From the NCBI GenBank assembly GCA_946127115.1, contig CAMGYI010000002.1, positions 589,327 through 653,326 of the forward strand: a DNA stretch of 64,000 nucleotides, given 5' to 3'. The notes below the pieces were generated by a model. That model was not told the DNA's origin. It was given only the letters and a program-made list of their open reading frames with translations, and made no database searches. Every line of letters starts with the position of its first letter. Positions within the stretch are counted from its first letter, which is position 1. The DNA comes from an uncultured Chlamydia sp. Its GTDB lineage: Bacteria; Chlamydiota; Chlamydiia; Chlamydiales; Simkaniaceae. Position numbers and translations under genes: made by a program. Of the stretch, positions 27,599-36,572 are shown in pieces.

Positions 27599-30197
27599 CC
27601 CCATTTTCATAGCAGGTTTCAGTTACATTTCCCCCAGCATCAAAATTCTTCTTAACGCCATTCAGCTTTCCCTCAACAAAATATTGTTCTAATCGTGGGT
27701 TTCCGTTGTCGTAGTATTTCATGAATTTTCCGTGCTGCTTTCCATCTTTGTATTCAGCTTCGAAGATAAGCACGCCAGATTCATTCCAGTGCTGCGCCTT
27801 TCCGTCAAGCTGACCTTCCTGATATCCATAGACGCTGTTTAAACGTCCATCTGTAAAATAGGTCTTTTCATTTCCAACTTTCTGATCCTTTTTGAATTTT
27901 ACTTCTTTGTATATCTGACCGGTTGGATAATATTGGTAGGAAGGACCTTCTCTAAGATCATTTTTAAATGTGAGGCGGATTGCAGTTTTTCCATTGCGAT
28001 GAAATAGCTCAGCGTCACCATCTTTTGTCCCAGACTTATAGGTCGTCACACTAATTTTAGCACCACTTGGGTCATATTCTGCTGCTTCTCCATGTAGCTT
28101 ATTGTCTTTATAAAAAGCTTCAATCGCCTTGACTTTCTCGCCATCGGTGACATCAAGAGGATAATAGACAAAGTGCGGCCCTTCTCGACGGTTGTTGTTG
28201 TAATTATAAACAATCTCTCGCCCTTCTTGATCTTTCTCGAAATGACGCCCCTCTATTCTCCCTTTGACATACTTAGACTCCTCAAGAAGGGTTCCCTCTT
28301 CGTCCCAAAGCCCTTTTAAGCCATGCAGCTGCCCATCTTCGTAAGCAATTTGTGTTTTGATCGCCCCGCTAGGATAAAATGTCTTCTGTTCTCCATGTAG
28401 TTCCCCTTTATCATTATAGAAATAAAGATTTGCAATAGCAATCTCACTCTTTGCAGATGAAGAGAAAAACTCCTTCTGTTTTCCTAAAGAAACACCGCCC
28501 TTAAAATTTCGGAGGAATGCTTCAGAGCCATCCTCATAATACCCAAGAGACTCGCCATCAAGTAAGTCACCTTTGAAAGTTTCAGACAGCTTAAGCTGTC
28601 CAGTTAAATAGTATTGCTCATGCTTTCCCTCTTTTTTCCCATCAAGAAAGTGGAAATTTTCCATTTTCTGACCCGAATCGTAATAAGCAACGTGACTCCC
28701 TATTGGACGGTCTTGATCGAATGCCCCCTCAAAAAGAAGCTGCCCTTTCTCATTCCAACTTCTGAAAGTACCATCTTTTTTTCCCATTTCGTAGCGGGCT
28801 TCTAGCTTTGTCGTTCCATCTTCATACCATTCTCTCTGATCACCATCAAAAAGAGCATTCTTGAAGTTTTTATGCATGCTCATTTGCCCATTAGTATACC
28901 AGTCGATGAACTCACCGTCTTTATTCCCTTCCTTAAAGTTTCCTTCGAAAGCAAGTTTTCCATCTTCATGCCACTCTTGAAATAGACCTTCTCTGATTTT
29001 ATGTTTATACTGACCATGCAATTTAAGCTGACCTGAAGAAAAATATTGTTTTTGCTCTCCATCAAATTCACCATCAACATAGAAACAATCTGCCCTTAGT
29101 TTTCCATCTGAATACCAGGACTGGAGACTTCCTTCATATTGTCCATTTGGGGTTATCGAGTATTCGGCTATTTTCTGACCATTTTCATCAAACTCCCGCA
29201 CAGGTTCTTTTAGCCGTCCCTTTTTATCATATGTGGCAAGGTAAGCCATTGTCCCGTTCTCATGCTTTTTCCAGTGCTTACCCACTTTTTTCCCTTGAGC
29301 ATATTCACTTTCTCCAACGACTTTTCCATCACTGCTGAACCATTGCTCCCTTCCATCCATCTGTCCATTGATATATCGAACGTGATAGCTTTGGCGCTCA
29401 TTCGGATGATATTTGATGTGTTCTCCATGAGAGTTTCCCTGAAAAAAGTCTTGCAATTCAACGATGGTGTGATTCTCATCATAACGAATCACAGCTGATT
29501 GGTTTCCTTCTGAGTGAAGTTTTCCATGCACAAAATGGTTTTCAACTTTTTCATTCCCATTTTCATACCACTCAATAAGTTTTCCATGGACTTCTCCCTT
29601 AGCATAAGGAATTAAAACTTCTCGCTTGCCAGAGGAAAAGAAACGCACATAGTCTCCCTCAAGCTTTCCATCTTTGTATGTTCCTTCAGCAAGGGTTTGA
29701 CCATTTTCATGGTAGGAATAGATCTTCCCCTCGGGGTTTCCTTGCCTAAATGTAGTGACATGATTAAGTTGACCCTTTGGATGAAAAATTTTCATTGGCC
29801 CTTGCAACAACCCTCGATCGAAATAAGCAAGTCTCTCAACTTCCCCATTTTCTCTAAATTGAACACTCACTCCATGAGGAACAACAATCGATTTCCATGC
29901 TTCAAACCCTGATGATTCTTCATCAACAACGGTCAGATCAGTCTCTTCCATCGGACGGCCACCTTCATAAAAGTGTATCCTCTTTACAGCTTCTTCTTCT
30001 CCTCGATCATTTTCTGAATAGAAGAGCACAAGCTTTGGAGCACCATTTGGAAACTGTTCAAAAACTTTTGGGCGCCACTCAGGCATCCGCACTTTTAGTT
30101 CCGTTGCCACGGGAGCTACTGCTGTGTCAATTTTTTCCTGTCCAAAAACAAGCATAGGCAGTAGTGCCAGGCTGAATAGAATCTCTTTAAATTTCAT
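27582..30197 (-). CDS. Exported MORN_2-repeat (YwqK-like) protein
   Basis: About 871 aa. A signal peptide (MKFKEILFSLALLPMLVFG, cleavage before QEKID) is followed by tandem MORN-type repeats of about 22-23 residues, with cores such as YYENGQ, FKEGNKDGEF and YSDGKLRADCFYVDGEFDG. There are roughly thirty copies by eye. Such repeats form extended beta hairpins that bind lipid or protein. Databases may label this family as a YwqK antitoxin, but no toxin partner lies here. I choose ATG 30197 (GGTGA just upstream) over the in-frame ATG at 30230. Probably periplasmic or secreted; an effector or scaffold role is inference. Confidence 0.88.
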   Translation of the reverse strand: MKFKEILFSLALLPMLVFGQEKIDTAVAPVATELKVRMPEWRPKVFEQFPNGAPKLVLFYSENDRGEEEAVKRIHFYEGGRPMEETDLTVVDEESSGFEAWKSIVVPHGVSVQFRENGEVERLAYFDRGLLQGPMKIFHPKGQLNHVTTFRQGNPEGKIYSYHENGQTLAEGTYKDGKLEGDYVRFFSSGKREVLIPYAKGEVHGKLIEWYENGNEKVENHFVHGKLHSEGNQSAVIRYDENHTIVELQDFFQGNSHGEHIKYHPNERQSYHVRYINGQMDGREQWFSSDGKVVGESEYAQGKKVGKHWKKHENGTMAYLATYDKKGRLKEPVREFDENGQKIAEYSITPNGQYEGSLQSWYSDGKLRADCFYVDGEFDGEQKQYFSSGQLKLHGQYKHKIREGLFQEWHEDGKLAFEGNFKEGNKDGEFIDWYTNGQMSMHKNFKNALFDGDQREWYEDGTTKLEARYEMGKKDGTFRSWNEKGQLLFEGAFDQDRPIGSHVAYYDSGQKMENFHFLDGKKEGKHEQYYLTGQLKLSETFKGDLLDGESLGYYEDGSEAFLRNFKGGVSLGKQKEFFSSSAKSEIAIANLYFYNDKGELHGEQKTFYPSGAIKTQIAYEDGQLHGLKGLWDEEGTLLEESKYVKGRIEGRHFEKDQEGREIVYNYNNNRREGPHFVYYPLDVTDGEKVKAIEAFYKDNKLHGEAAEYDPSGAKISVTTYKSGTKDGDAELFHRNGKTAIRLTFKNDLREGPSYQYYPTGQIYKEVKFKKDQKVGNEKTYFTDGRLNSVYGYQEGQLDGKAQHWNESGVLIFEAEYKDGKQHGKFMKYYDNGNPRLEQYFVEGKLNGVKKNFDAGGNVTETCYENGVKSFQ

Positions 30198-30230
30198 TGT
30201 CATCACCAAAAATATTTTTCCCCTCATCAT

Positions 30231-30642
30231 ACTGCTTAGATTCTTTTTTCTCTACCAAAGAAGAAGGGTTACCTCAACACACCTCTAATAACCTCCTCTA
30301 ACTTTCCCATAGAAAAAATCCACATTTTTGTTAACCTTTCGCATTACTAATTTTTTTATAAACTTTTCTATTTCACTCTCAGAAATTCTAGCCATTTGTC
30401 ACACCCTTTCATGCGAATTCGATTTTGAAATATCGAATAATTAGAAAATTACGTGGACGTTTTTCGACATTAATAGACGGTTTTTTCTCCTGTAAAGAGT
30501 AGGCTGCTAATCCAGCAAACAAATTGATTGGGAAACCGTCTCATGTGTAAATGACAAAACTTAATCTGATATTTATCATCTTGATATCCTTGGGTTTTTC
30601 TGTTCAATTTATCACGAGTTTTTATTTCAGAAATGGTATGGG
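30231..30642. other. Intergenic region between the MORN gene and the pseudopilin genes
   Basis: 412 AT-rich nt. It should contain the MORN promoter and the end of the gsp transcript. I saw no gene and no convincing terminator. Confidence 0.4.
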
Positions 30643-31080
30643 TTATTTTCGATGAGTGGGATTGTTGGGTACTTGCACTACCAATTTTTCTTTGTTATTT
30701 GAAACAGTAAAGTGGTCTTTTCCTATCAATGCACCAGAGGCGGTAAATATCACGGAAAAATTTTTCTTTTCTTCTAGATGAAGATGGAGAATCTTGATCG
30801 TGGTCCTGAAAGTGCGAGGAAGGTTGAGGGGTTCATCGGTTAGCCGAGTACACTCTAGTCCCGCCTTTGTCTCTTTGATCTGGAACTCGATATCCGCATG
30901 GGCCGCCTCGGAGAGGCGCTTTGAAAATAGAATCTCTCGTTTAAGCTTTGTTACCCCTTGGCTGTAGTGATACCGGTCAAGCATCGGTTTTGCCTGAATA
31001 AGAAGGACACTTCCCACCATAGCAATCAAGCCAAGGGTGAGGAAAAGCTCTATGAGTGTGAATCCGCGTTGTTGTCCCAT
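30643..31080 (-). CDS. Type II secretion minor pseudopilin (GspH-like)
   Basis: 145 aa. N-terminal prepilin signal MGQQRG/FTLIELFLTLGLIAMVGSVLL, with the conserved Glu at mature position 5 and a hydrophobic helix. A short globular beta domain follows. GspH, I or J cannot be separated by reading; GspH fits by size. Its start overlaps gspG by 31 nt. Last gene of the minus-strand T2SS operon. Confidence 0.8.
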   Translation of the reverse strand: MGQQRGFTLIELFLTLGLIAMVGSVLLIQAKPMLDRYHYSQGVTKLKREILFSKRLSEAAHADIEFQIKETKAGLECTRLTDEPLNLPRTFRTTIKILHLHLEEKKNFSVIFTASGALIGKDHFTVSNNKEKLVVQVPNNPTHRK

Positions 31081-31472
31081 GGATATCGCTCTTTAATTCC
31101 TTTGGCATCGCAATAACTCTCATACTTATCTGAGGTCATGCGAAGTTCATTTCCGTCCTTACCTTCCTTTTTAAATTCATAGGCGTTTCCCCACCCATCT
31201 TTCATAAGATCAGATGGCTTTCGAACAAGCCCAGAATTCTTTAATAACTGCTCAACAGCTGTCTCAAGATCTTGATCAGAATTGAGAAAATTTCCTTGAG
31301 CTTCTTCAAGTTGAACAATCTCATAAAGTTTGTTCACTCCTTCTTTTGTCTTAAATGCTTTTCCTTTATCGAGACTTCCTCGCATGTTGTAACTAATCAC
31401 ACTTCCGATAATGCTAATAATGAAGATTACAATCATAATCTCAAGGAGGGTCATTGCATATTTTTTCTTCAT
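31050..31472 (-). CDS. gspG: Type II secretion major pseudopilin
   Basis: 140 aa. Prepilin leader MKKKYA followed by MTLLEIMIVIFIISIIG, with Glu at +5. The C-terminal region has the GspG pattern (KDGWGNAYEFKKEG). The residue before the cleavage site is Ala, not the usual Gly. GspG polymerises into the periplasmic pseudopilus that drives substrate export. It begins 9 nt after gspF. Confidence 0.9.
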   Translation of the reverse strand: MKKKYAMTLLEIMIVIFIISIIGSVISYNMRGSLDKGKAFKTKEGVNKLYEIVQLEEAQGNFLNSDQDLETAVEQLLKNSGLVRKPSDLMKDGWGNAYEFKKEGKDGNELRMTSDKYESYCDAKGIKERYPWDNNADSHS

Positions 31473-31481
31473 GGTTTTTCC

Positions 31482-32666
31482 TTATTGTAAAATTGAACTG
31501 ACGTCGGTAAGGGGAAGAAGAACCGCTAAAAGGATCACTGCAACCACTACACCTAAAAAGAGAAGCATAACCGGCTGAACAAACGAGGTTAAACGCGTTA
31601 AGCTTCTTTCAATATCTTCTTCGTAGATGTCTGAGAGATGGTTCATCATCTCGGCAACCCGACCTGACTCTTCGCTAATTGAGAGCATTCGAACAACAAG
31701 GGTAGGAATGAGTGGGGATCTTTGGAACTCTTCAGAAAGGCGACAGCCTTCAAGAACTTTTTTTTCCGCCTCGGTCACAATGGCTTCAAATGAGGAGTGT
31801 TTCATCACTTTTTTTGCGATACGAAGACATTCAATCATTGATACACCCCCATTAAAAAGAATAGAAAAAACGCGGCAAAAACGTGCCATAATGGTTTCAA
31901 TAAAAAGCCGCTTGACAATGGGAATATGGAGCATGAATCGTTTCACTTTCTCTTGACCTCTGGGATGGCGAAGGAAAAAAAGAAAAGACAATAAAGCGCC
32001 AGTACCTGTCATAAAAAGAAGGAAAGAATGCTCATTCAAGAAATGACTAAGTATTAAAACAGCCTCTGTCATTGGATGAAGTTGCCTTTCTTCAAAAAGC
32101 TCGCTCATGGAGGGAATGAGAAAAAATAGCAGGACAGAAATAACTGTGAGACAAAAAACTCCCAAGAAGGCGGGGTAAATCATAGCGGAAGAGAGTTTTT
32201 TCTTTAGCGCTTGTTCTCGACCTATAAGCTTTTCAAGCTCCGCAAAACTTTGTTGCAAAGATCCAGATTCTTCTCCGGCTCTGATCAAAGAGAGATAAAC
32301 CGGATCAAAAACCTTAGGGTATTCTTTGAGAACTTCTGAAAAAAGGTGTCCTTCCTTCACTTGATCACATAGGTCAAGAAAGATGGCGTGGAGCTTGGTG
32401 CGGCGATATTTTTCTTCCAGAGTTAGGAGACTATCATAGAGGGGAAGTCCCGCTCTAAGAAGAACATGAAGATCTCTTGTGAAGCCGACTAATAGCACTG
32501 GAGGAAGAGAAAACTGATCTCCTCTTTTCGTGTAGGAAACCAACTTTGTGACAAGAATTTGCTGCTTCCGAAGTCGTTCTTTAGCAAGCTCGATCGAGTC
32601 GGCATTGATCATCCCCATTTTGCGTCGCCCCTCTCCGGAAAGTGCTGTATATTGATAGAGTGCCAT
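31482..32666 (-). CDS. gspF: Type II secretion inner-membrane platform protein
   Basis: 394 aa with two homologous T2SSF domains (about 65-185 and 265-390). Membrane helices lie near residues 165-190 (FLGVFCLTVISVLLFFLIP), 215-235 and 370-390. ALYQYTAL at the N-terminus is typical of GspF/PilC. It couples the GspE ATPase to the pseudopilus. It starts 5 nt after gspE, inside one operon. Confidence 0.94.
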   Translation of the reverse strand: MALYQYTALSGEGRRKMGMINADSIELAKERLRKQQILVTKLVSYTKRGDQFSLPPVLLVGFTRDLHVLLRAGLPLYDSLLTLEEKYRRTKLHAIFLDLCDQVKEGHLFSEVLKEYPKVFDPVYLSLIRAGEESGSLQQSFAELEKLIGREQALKKKLSSAMIYPAFLGVFCLTVISVLLFFLIPSMSELFEERQLHPMTEAVLILSHFLNEHSFLLFMTGTGALLSFLFFLRHPRGQEKVKRFMLHIPIVKRLFIETIMARFCRVFSILFNGGVSMIECLRIAKKVMKHSSFEAIVTEAEKKVLEGCRLSEEFQRSPLIPTLVVRMLSISEESGRVAEMMNHLSDIYEEDIERSLTRLTSFVQPVMLLFLGVVVAVILLAVLLPLTDVSSILQ

Positions 32667-32671
32667 AAGTT

Positions 32672-34234
32672 TTAATTGTAGAGTTCTAACTGCCGAGTGA
32701 CCCGAAGAACTTCAGCAGTGGTTGTAATTCCTTCCTGTGCCAGTTTCCCTCCTTCAGAGCGAAGAGATGCCATCCCTAATTCTGTTGCAGTTTTCTGCAA
32801 CGCATTAGCATCCGCACTTAGAAGAAGTTGTTGTTTGATCGGACCAATAACTGGCATAAGTTCATAAATCCCCACTCGACCCCGATAGCCGGAACCAAAA
32901 CAAGCATTGCACCCTTTGCCCCTGTAGAGTTTTCCCTTCTCCAGTTGTAGGTCCTGGAGTTCTTGAGAGATGGGCATATAGGCTTCTTTGCACCCATCGC
33001 AGATACGGCGAACGAGTCGTTGCGCTAAGACAGCGAGTACCGAAGAAGAAAGAAGGTAGGGTTCAATTCCCATATCAACAAGACGCGTAAGAGCTGAAGG
33101 GGCATCATTAGTATGCAACGTACTTAAAACTAAATGGCCTGTAAGAGAAGATTGAATGGCAATTTCTGCAGTTTCTTTATCCCGGATTTCTCCAATCATT
33201 ATTACATCAGGGTCTTGCCTTAAAATATGGCGGAGCCCTTTTGCAAACATAAGATTAATTTTTGGATTAACCCCAATTTGTGCAATCCCCGCCAGCTTAT
33301 ATTCAACGGGATCCTCGATGGTCATCACATTTACTTCTTGCGAGTGAATCTCATTAATTGCGCTATATAGGGTCGTCGTCTTTCCGCTTCCTGTTGGACC
33401 TGTGACAAGAACAATCCCTTGATTTTGATGGATATATTTCTGAAAGCTTTTTAAGGTCTCTTCTTCCATTCCAATCTTATCAAGGCCCAAGACAATATTG
33501 CTCTTATCAAGAATTCGAAGAACAATCCGCTCTCCATAAACAACAAGCACGGTGCTTGCACGAAAATCGATTTGTCTTCCACCCATCCGAAGCTTGATCC
33601 GTCCGTCTTGAGGAAGGCGGTATTCCGCAATATCCATTTTTGCCATCACTTTAATGCGCGTTAAGAGTTGTTTGCAAAGCTCTGGAGGAGGGAAATGACG
33701 AAATTGGAGAATACCATCTATCCGATACCGAATTGCCATTTCATTTTCTAACGGTTCGAAATGGATATCAGAGGAGCCCTGTTGAATCGCTTCGATAATG
33801 ACCATATTTAACAAACGAATAACGGGGGAATCATCTTTCTTATCGAGTAAATCATATTCGTCTTCTCTCTCTTCAGAAGTAACTTCCAACCCTTTTTTTT
33901 TAAGGCCTTCTATAAACTGAGAGGCCTCTTTCTCTCCTTGATGATAACATTTTTCAATTGCCTCCTCGAGAAAGACTTGGGGACAAAAAATCTCCTCAAT
34001 ATCTTGCCCAGTGATGCACCGAATTTCCTCTAGCACTTCTAAGTCATAGGGGTGGGAAATCGCAACGACTAATTTTCCCTCTTTTTCTTCAATGGGAAGA
34101 GCAAGTTTTTGTTTCACAAAACTGTAGGGAAGCCTCTGAATCCCTTGAGCAACAAAAGGGCTATTTGAAAGATCATAAAGGGAAGTAAGGCCAAAGCGAT
34201 CAGCAAAAAGATAATCATCTCCTACATCAGCCAT
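32672..34234 (-). CDS. gspE: Type II secretion ATPase
   Basis: About 520 aa. The N-terminal MshEN-like domain is followed by the secretion ATPase core: Walker A GPTGSGKTT near residues 276-284, an Asp-box-like LRHILRQDPDVIMIGEIRD segment, and the His-box LSTLHTND. A Zn-binding CDGC...CNAC motif lies in the C-terminal part. I take ATG 34234 (MADVGDDY) because GGAA lies 6 nt upstream; it overlaps the gspD stop by 8 nt, and in-frame ATG 34240 and TTG 34246 are alternatives. It powers pseudopilus assembly. Confidence 0.95.
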   Translation of the reverse strand: MADVGDDYLFADRFGLTSLYDLSNSPFVAQGIQRLPYSFVKQKLALPIEEKEGKLVVAISHPYDLEVLEEIRCITGQDIEEIFCPQVFLEEAIEKCYHQGEKEASQFIEGLKKKGLEVTSEEREDEYDLLDKKDDSPVIRLLNMVIIEAIQQGSSDIHFEPLENEMAIRYRIDGILQFRHFPPPELCKQLLTRIKVMAKMDIAEYRLPQDGRIKLRMGGRQIDFRASTVLVVYGERIVLRILDKSNIVLGLDKIGMEEETLKSFQKYIHQNQGIVLVTGPTGSGKTTTLYSAINEIHSQEVNVMTIEDPVEYKLAGIAQIGVNPKINLMFAKGLRHILRQDPDVIMIGEIRDKETAEIAIQSSLTGHLVLSTLHTNDAPSALTRLVDMGIEPYLLSSSVLAVLAQRLVRRICDGCKEAYMPISQELQDLQLEKGKLYRGKGCNACFGSGYRGRVGIYELMPVIGPIKQQLLLSADANALQKTATELGMASLRSEGGKLAQEGITTTAEVLRVTRQLELYN

Positions 34235-36572
34235 CGACATTTCCAAAAAAGAGTTTCAAACTATTATCAAAAAGACGTTTCTTGCTTCGCTTCTTCGCCT
34301 CCTGAATCCGCTCTAGAAACTCGGGAAGATCCCCCGATCGTTTCATGAGTGCCTCCAGTCGCAGTTTTTCATGCTCACCCTTCACATCAAAAACAATTTT
34401 CGGGGTAATGAAAATAAACATTTCGGTTTTTTCATCAGCCATTCGGGAATCTCCAAAAAACTTCCCAATTCCAGGAAGCTCTCCCAAAAAGGGAAGTTTG
34501 CTACTTGAATCTTCTGCTGTTTTTTCACGAAGACCTCCCAAAATCACCGTCTCACCATCAATGACACGCACTTGATTTTCAACATGACGCCGGCTGACAG
34601 CAGGTCGGTCTTCCTGAGTATTTTTTTTAATCGTATCAAAGGTAATATTGGTTTCAAGGGTTACAAAATGTTTCTTATCATCAGAATGGTCAGGATCATG
34701 AATGGTCGGAGTAATCACCATCGTAGTCCCATATTGTGCTCGCGAATATGACTTTTGAAATGCCGTTCCATTGTTCGCATCAATCGGTGCTGCTCCGTTA
34801 TCGATTGAAATTTCTGTTACAAGCGAAATCTGTGCGGGCGTTTGATTGAGTGTTGTGACAGAAGGTGCGGCATTGATTCTAACATCTTCTTGCGTCATCA
34901 AAAAATTATAGGCGATATCAAATGCTGGCCAAAAATCACTGGGTTTTTTTCTAAAAATAAAGAAGTCCACAATTCCCTTGCTGGCAAGTCCTGGACTTGT
35001 TTCATATTTTAAACCAGTTTCATGTCTATTAGCTGCGGCTGAACCCAAACGCAATAAGTTGAGGCCAAAATCATTTTGGTTCTTTATCCTTTTTTCAAAA
35101 AGGAGAACCTCGATCTGAACCATTTTTTTAGGAACATCAAGCTTCCGAATTAAATTCTTAATCTTATCAAGTGTGTCACGCCGCACGACCATCATGACCG
35201 AACCTGTCTTCGGATCAGGAATAAAGTTGGTGGTAAATGATTTTTCCCTCTGTGCTTCTATTGTCGCGGCAACTGCTGTTGGTGGATGTACAACAGTAGA
35301 GTAGGGAGGAGGACCGTATATGGGGGGAGAGAGTTGTGGCTCAAGGGAAGGTTCTAACGAACGGAGAGGGGGGAGAGGACCTCCCTCGGGATGAGGCGCT
35401 TGCCCTTCAATCCCTGAATAAATAAGTGACGCATAGACCTTCTCTAAGACTTCAGCAACATCTAATGGATCGCTATGACGACACGTGTACCAATAGACCG
35501 TCATCTCCATCGGATCTTCAATCTGTTCTTCAGTTTCTTTAATAATACGCTCTGCACGCTCAACCATATCTTTTGGACCAACCAGAACTAAGGCCCCTTC
35601 ATTCTTAAGAGGAAGAATGATCAGGTCATCCCCTTCTCCCTTTGTTAATCCGACGCTTGGTCTTTTAGTTAAATCACCAAAATAGGCAATCAATATCTTT
35701 TCCATTTCCTCAGGCTTTAGCCGGTTTACTGAAAGAACGCGAGTGATCTTTTCGTTTTCCTTTTCCCAAACAGCATCATAAAGAGCCAAAAGTTTCTTGA
35801 CTTCTTCTTTGGAAGAGATGATCGCTATCTTGTAACCTACCTGATAAACAAAAGTCATTTTAGGGTCACGGAAACGTTCAAAAAACTGAGATACGCCTTT
35901 AATTCTTTCAGGAGGAGGTGAGAAAACATAAGCCACACGTGTTTTTGGAGGAATGCAAAGGAGATCACGGGGATCGTTGAGAATCTGATCTACTGCAACC
36001 AAGTCTTGTTTTAATATGTAAAGCTGACGGGTATATGAGTTGAGCTGTTTGACCCCAACCCCATTATGAGAGAGAACGATTTCTAAAAGGTCATTCCAAG
36101 ACTCACGGGGGATCGGAATATCAGAATGCATATGAACTTTCATTGGCAAAACTTCCGGAGGAATAACATATAGGTAATCACTCGAACCATATTCCATGAT
36201 CAATTGAGAAAGGGTCGTCTCCTCCTGATTCCACAACGCATATCCCTCGTCCTCTTTTTTTGACTCGGTAACAACTAGATCATGCCATTCCTTTTCGAGA
36301 TCTCGAATTTCATGGCGAAGCCCGTTCACATCCTTCAGAAGATCTTGGTATTCCTCTTCTCCTGCCCCATCCTTATGATACTCGTTGACAAGTTCATACT
36401 TTTCTTCCATCGAAATGCGAAGCTTTCGAAGTTGGCTATTGATTTCGTTTAAAAAACTGTGGAGCTCTTTCTCTTCCTTTTGAAGAAGGAGGGAGTCCCT
36501 CTTTCCTTCAATGGTCTGCCCATATAAAGCGGATATACACAATAATAATAGGAGAGCGATTCTATTCTTCAA
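34227..36572 (-). CDS. gspD: Type II secretion outer-membrane secretin
   Basis: 781 aa from a TTG start at 36572, giving a clear signal peptide (MKNRIALLLLLCISALYG). A coiled-coil region (about 25-100) precedes N-domains containing EMEKILIAYFG and VLVGPKDMVERAERII. A proline-rich insert follows (about 405-435). The C-terminal secretin domain has VQIEVLLFEKR, VILGGLREK and the closing LPFLGELPGIGKFF. It forms the export channel. The long N-terminal coiled coil and proline insert are unlike the E. coli protein. It overlaps the upstream gene by 11 nt. Confidence 0.94.
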   Translation of the reverse strand: MKNRIALLLLLCISALYGQTIEGKRDSLLLQKEEKELHSFLNEINSQLRKLRISMEEKYELVNEYHKDGAGEEEYQDLLKDVNGLRHEIRDLEKEWHDLVVTESKKEDEGYALWNQEETTLSQLIMEYGSSDYLYVIPPEVLPMKVHMHSDIPIPRESWNDLLEIVLSHNGVGVKQLNSYTRQLYILKQDLVAVDQILNDPRDLLCIPPKTRVAYVFSPPPERIKGVSQFFERFRDPKMTFVYQVGYKIAIISSKEEVKKLLALYDAVWEKENEKITRVLSVNRLKPEEMEKILIAYFGDLTKRPSVGLTKGEGDDLIILPLKNEGALVLVGPKDMVERAERIIKETEEQIEDPMEMTVYWYTCRHSDPLDVAEVLEKVYASLIYSGIEGQAPHPEGGPLPPLRSLEPSLEPQLSPPIYGPPPYSTVVHPPTAVAATIEAQREKSFTTNFIPDPKTGSVMMVVRRDTLDKIKNLIRKLDVPKKMVQIEVLLFEKRIKNQNDFGLNLLRLGSAAANRHETGLKYETSPGLASKGIVDFFIFRKKPSDFWPAFDIAYNFLMTQEDVRINAAPSVTTLNQTPAQISLVTEISIDNGAAPIDANNGTAFQKSYSRAQYGTTMVITPTIHDPDHSDDKKHFVTLETNITFDTIKKNTQEDRPAVSRRHVENQVRVIDGETVILGGLREKTAEDSSSKLPFLGELPGIGKFFGDSRMADEKTEMFIFITPKIVFDVKGEHEKLRLEALMKRSGDLPEFLERIQEAKKRSKKRLFDNSLKLFFGNVDG

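Noticed and set aside
28614..29912. Several open frames opposite the MORN gene
   Set aside because: They are shadows created by the repetitive codons of the MORN repeats.
27582..30197. Toxin-antitoxin antitoxin (YwqK label)
   Set aside because: The protein has a signal peptide, is very large and has no toxin-sized neighbour; the label reflects repeat homology only.
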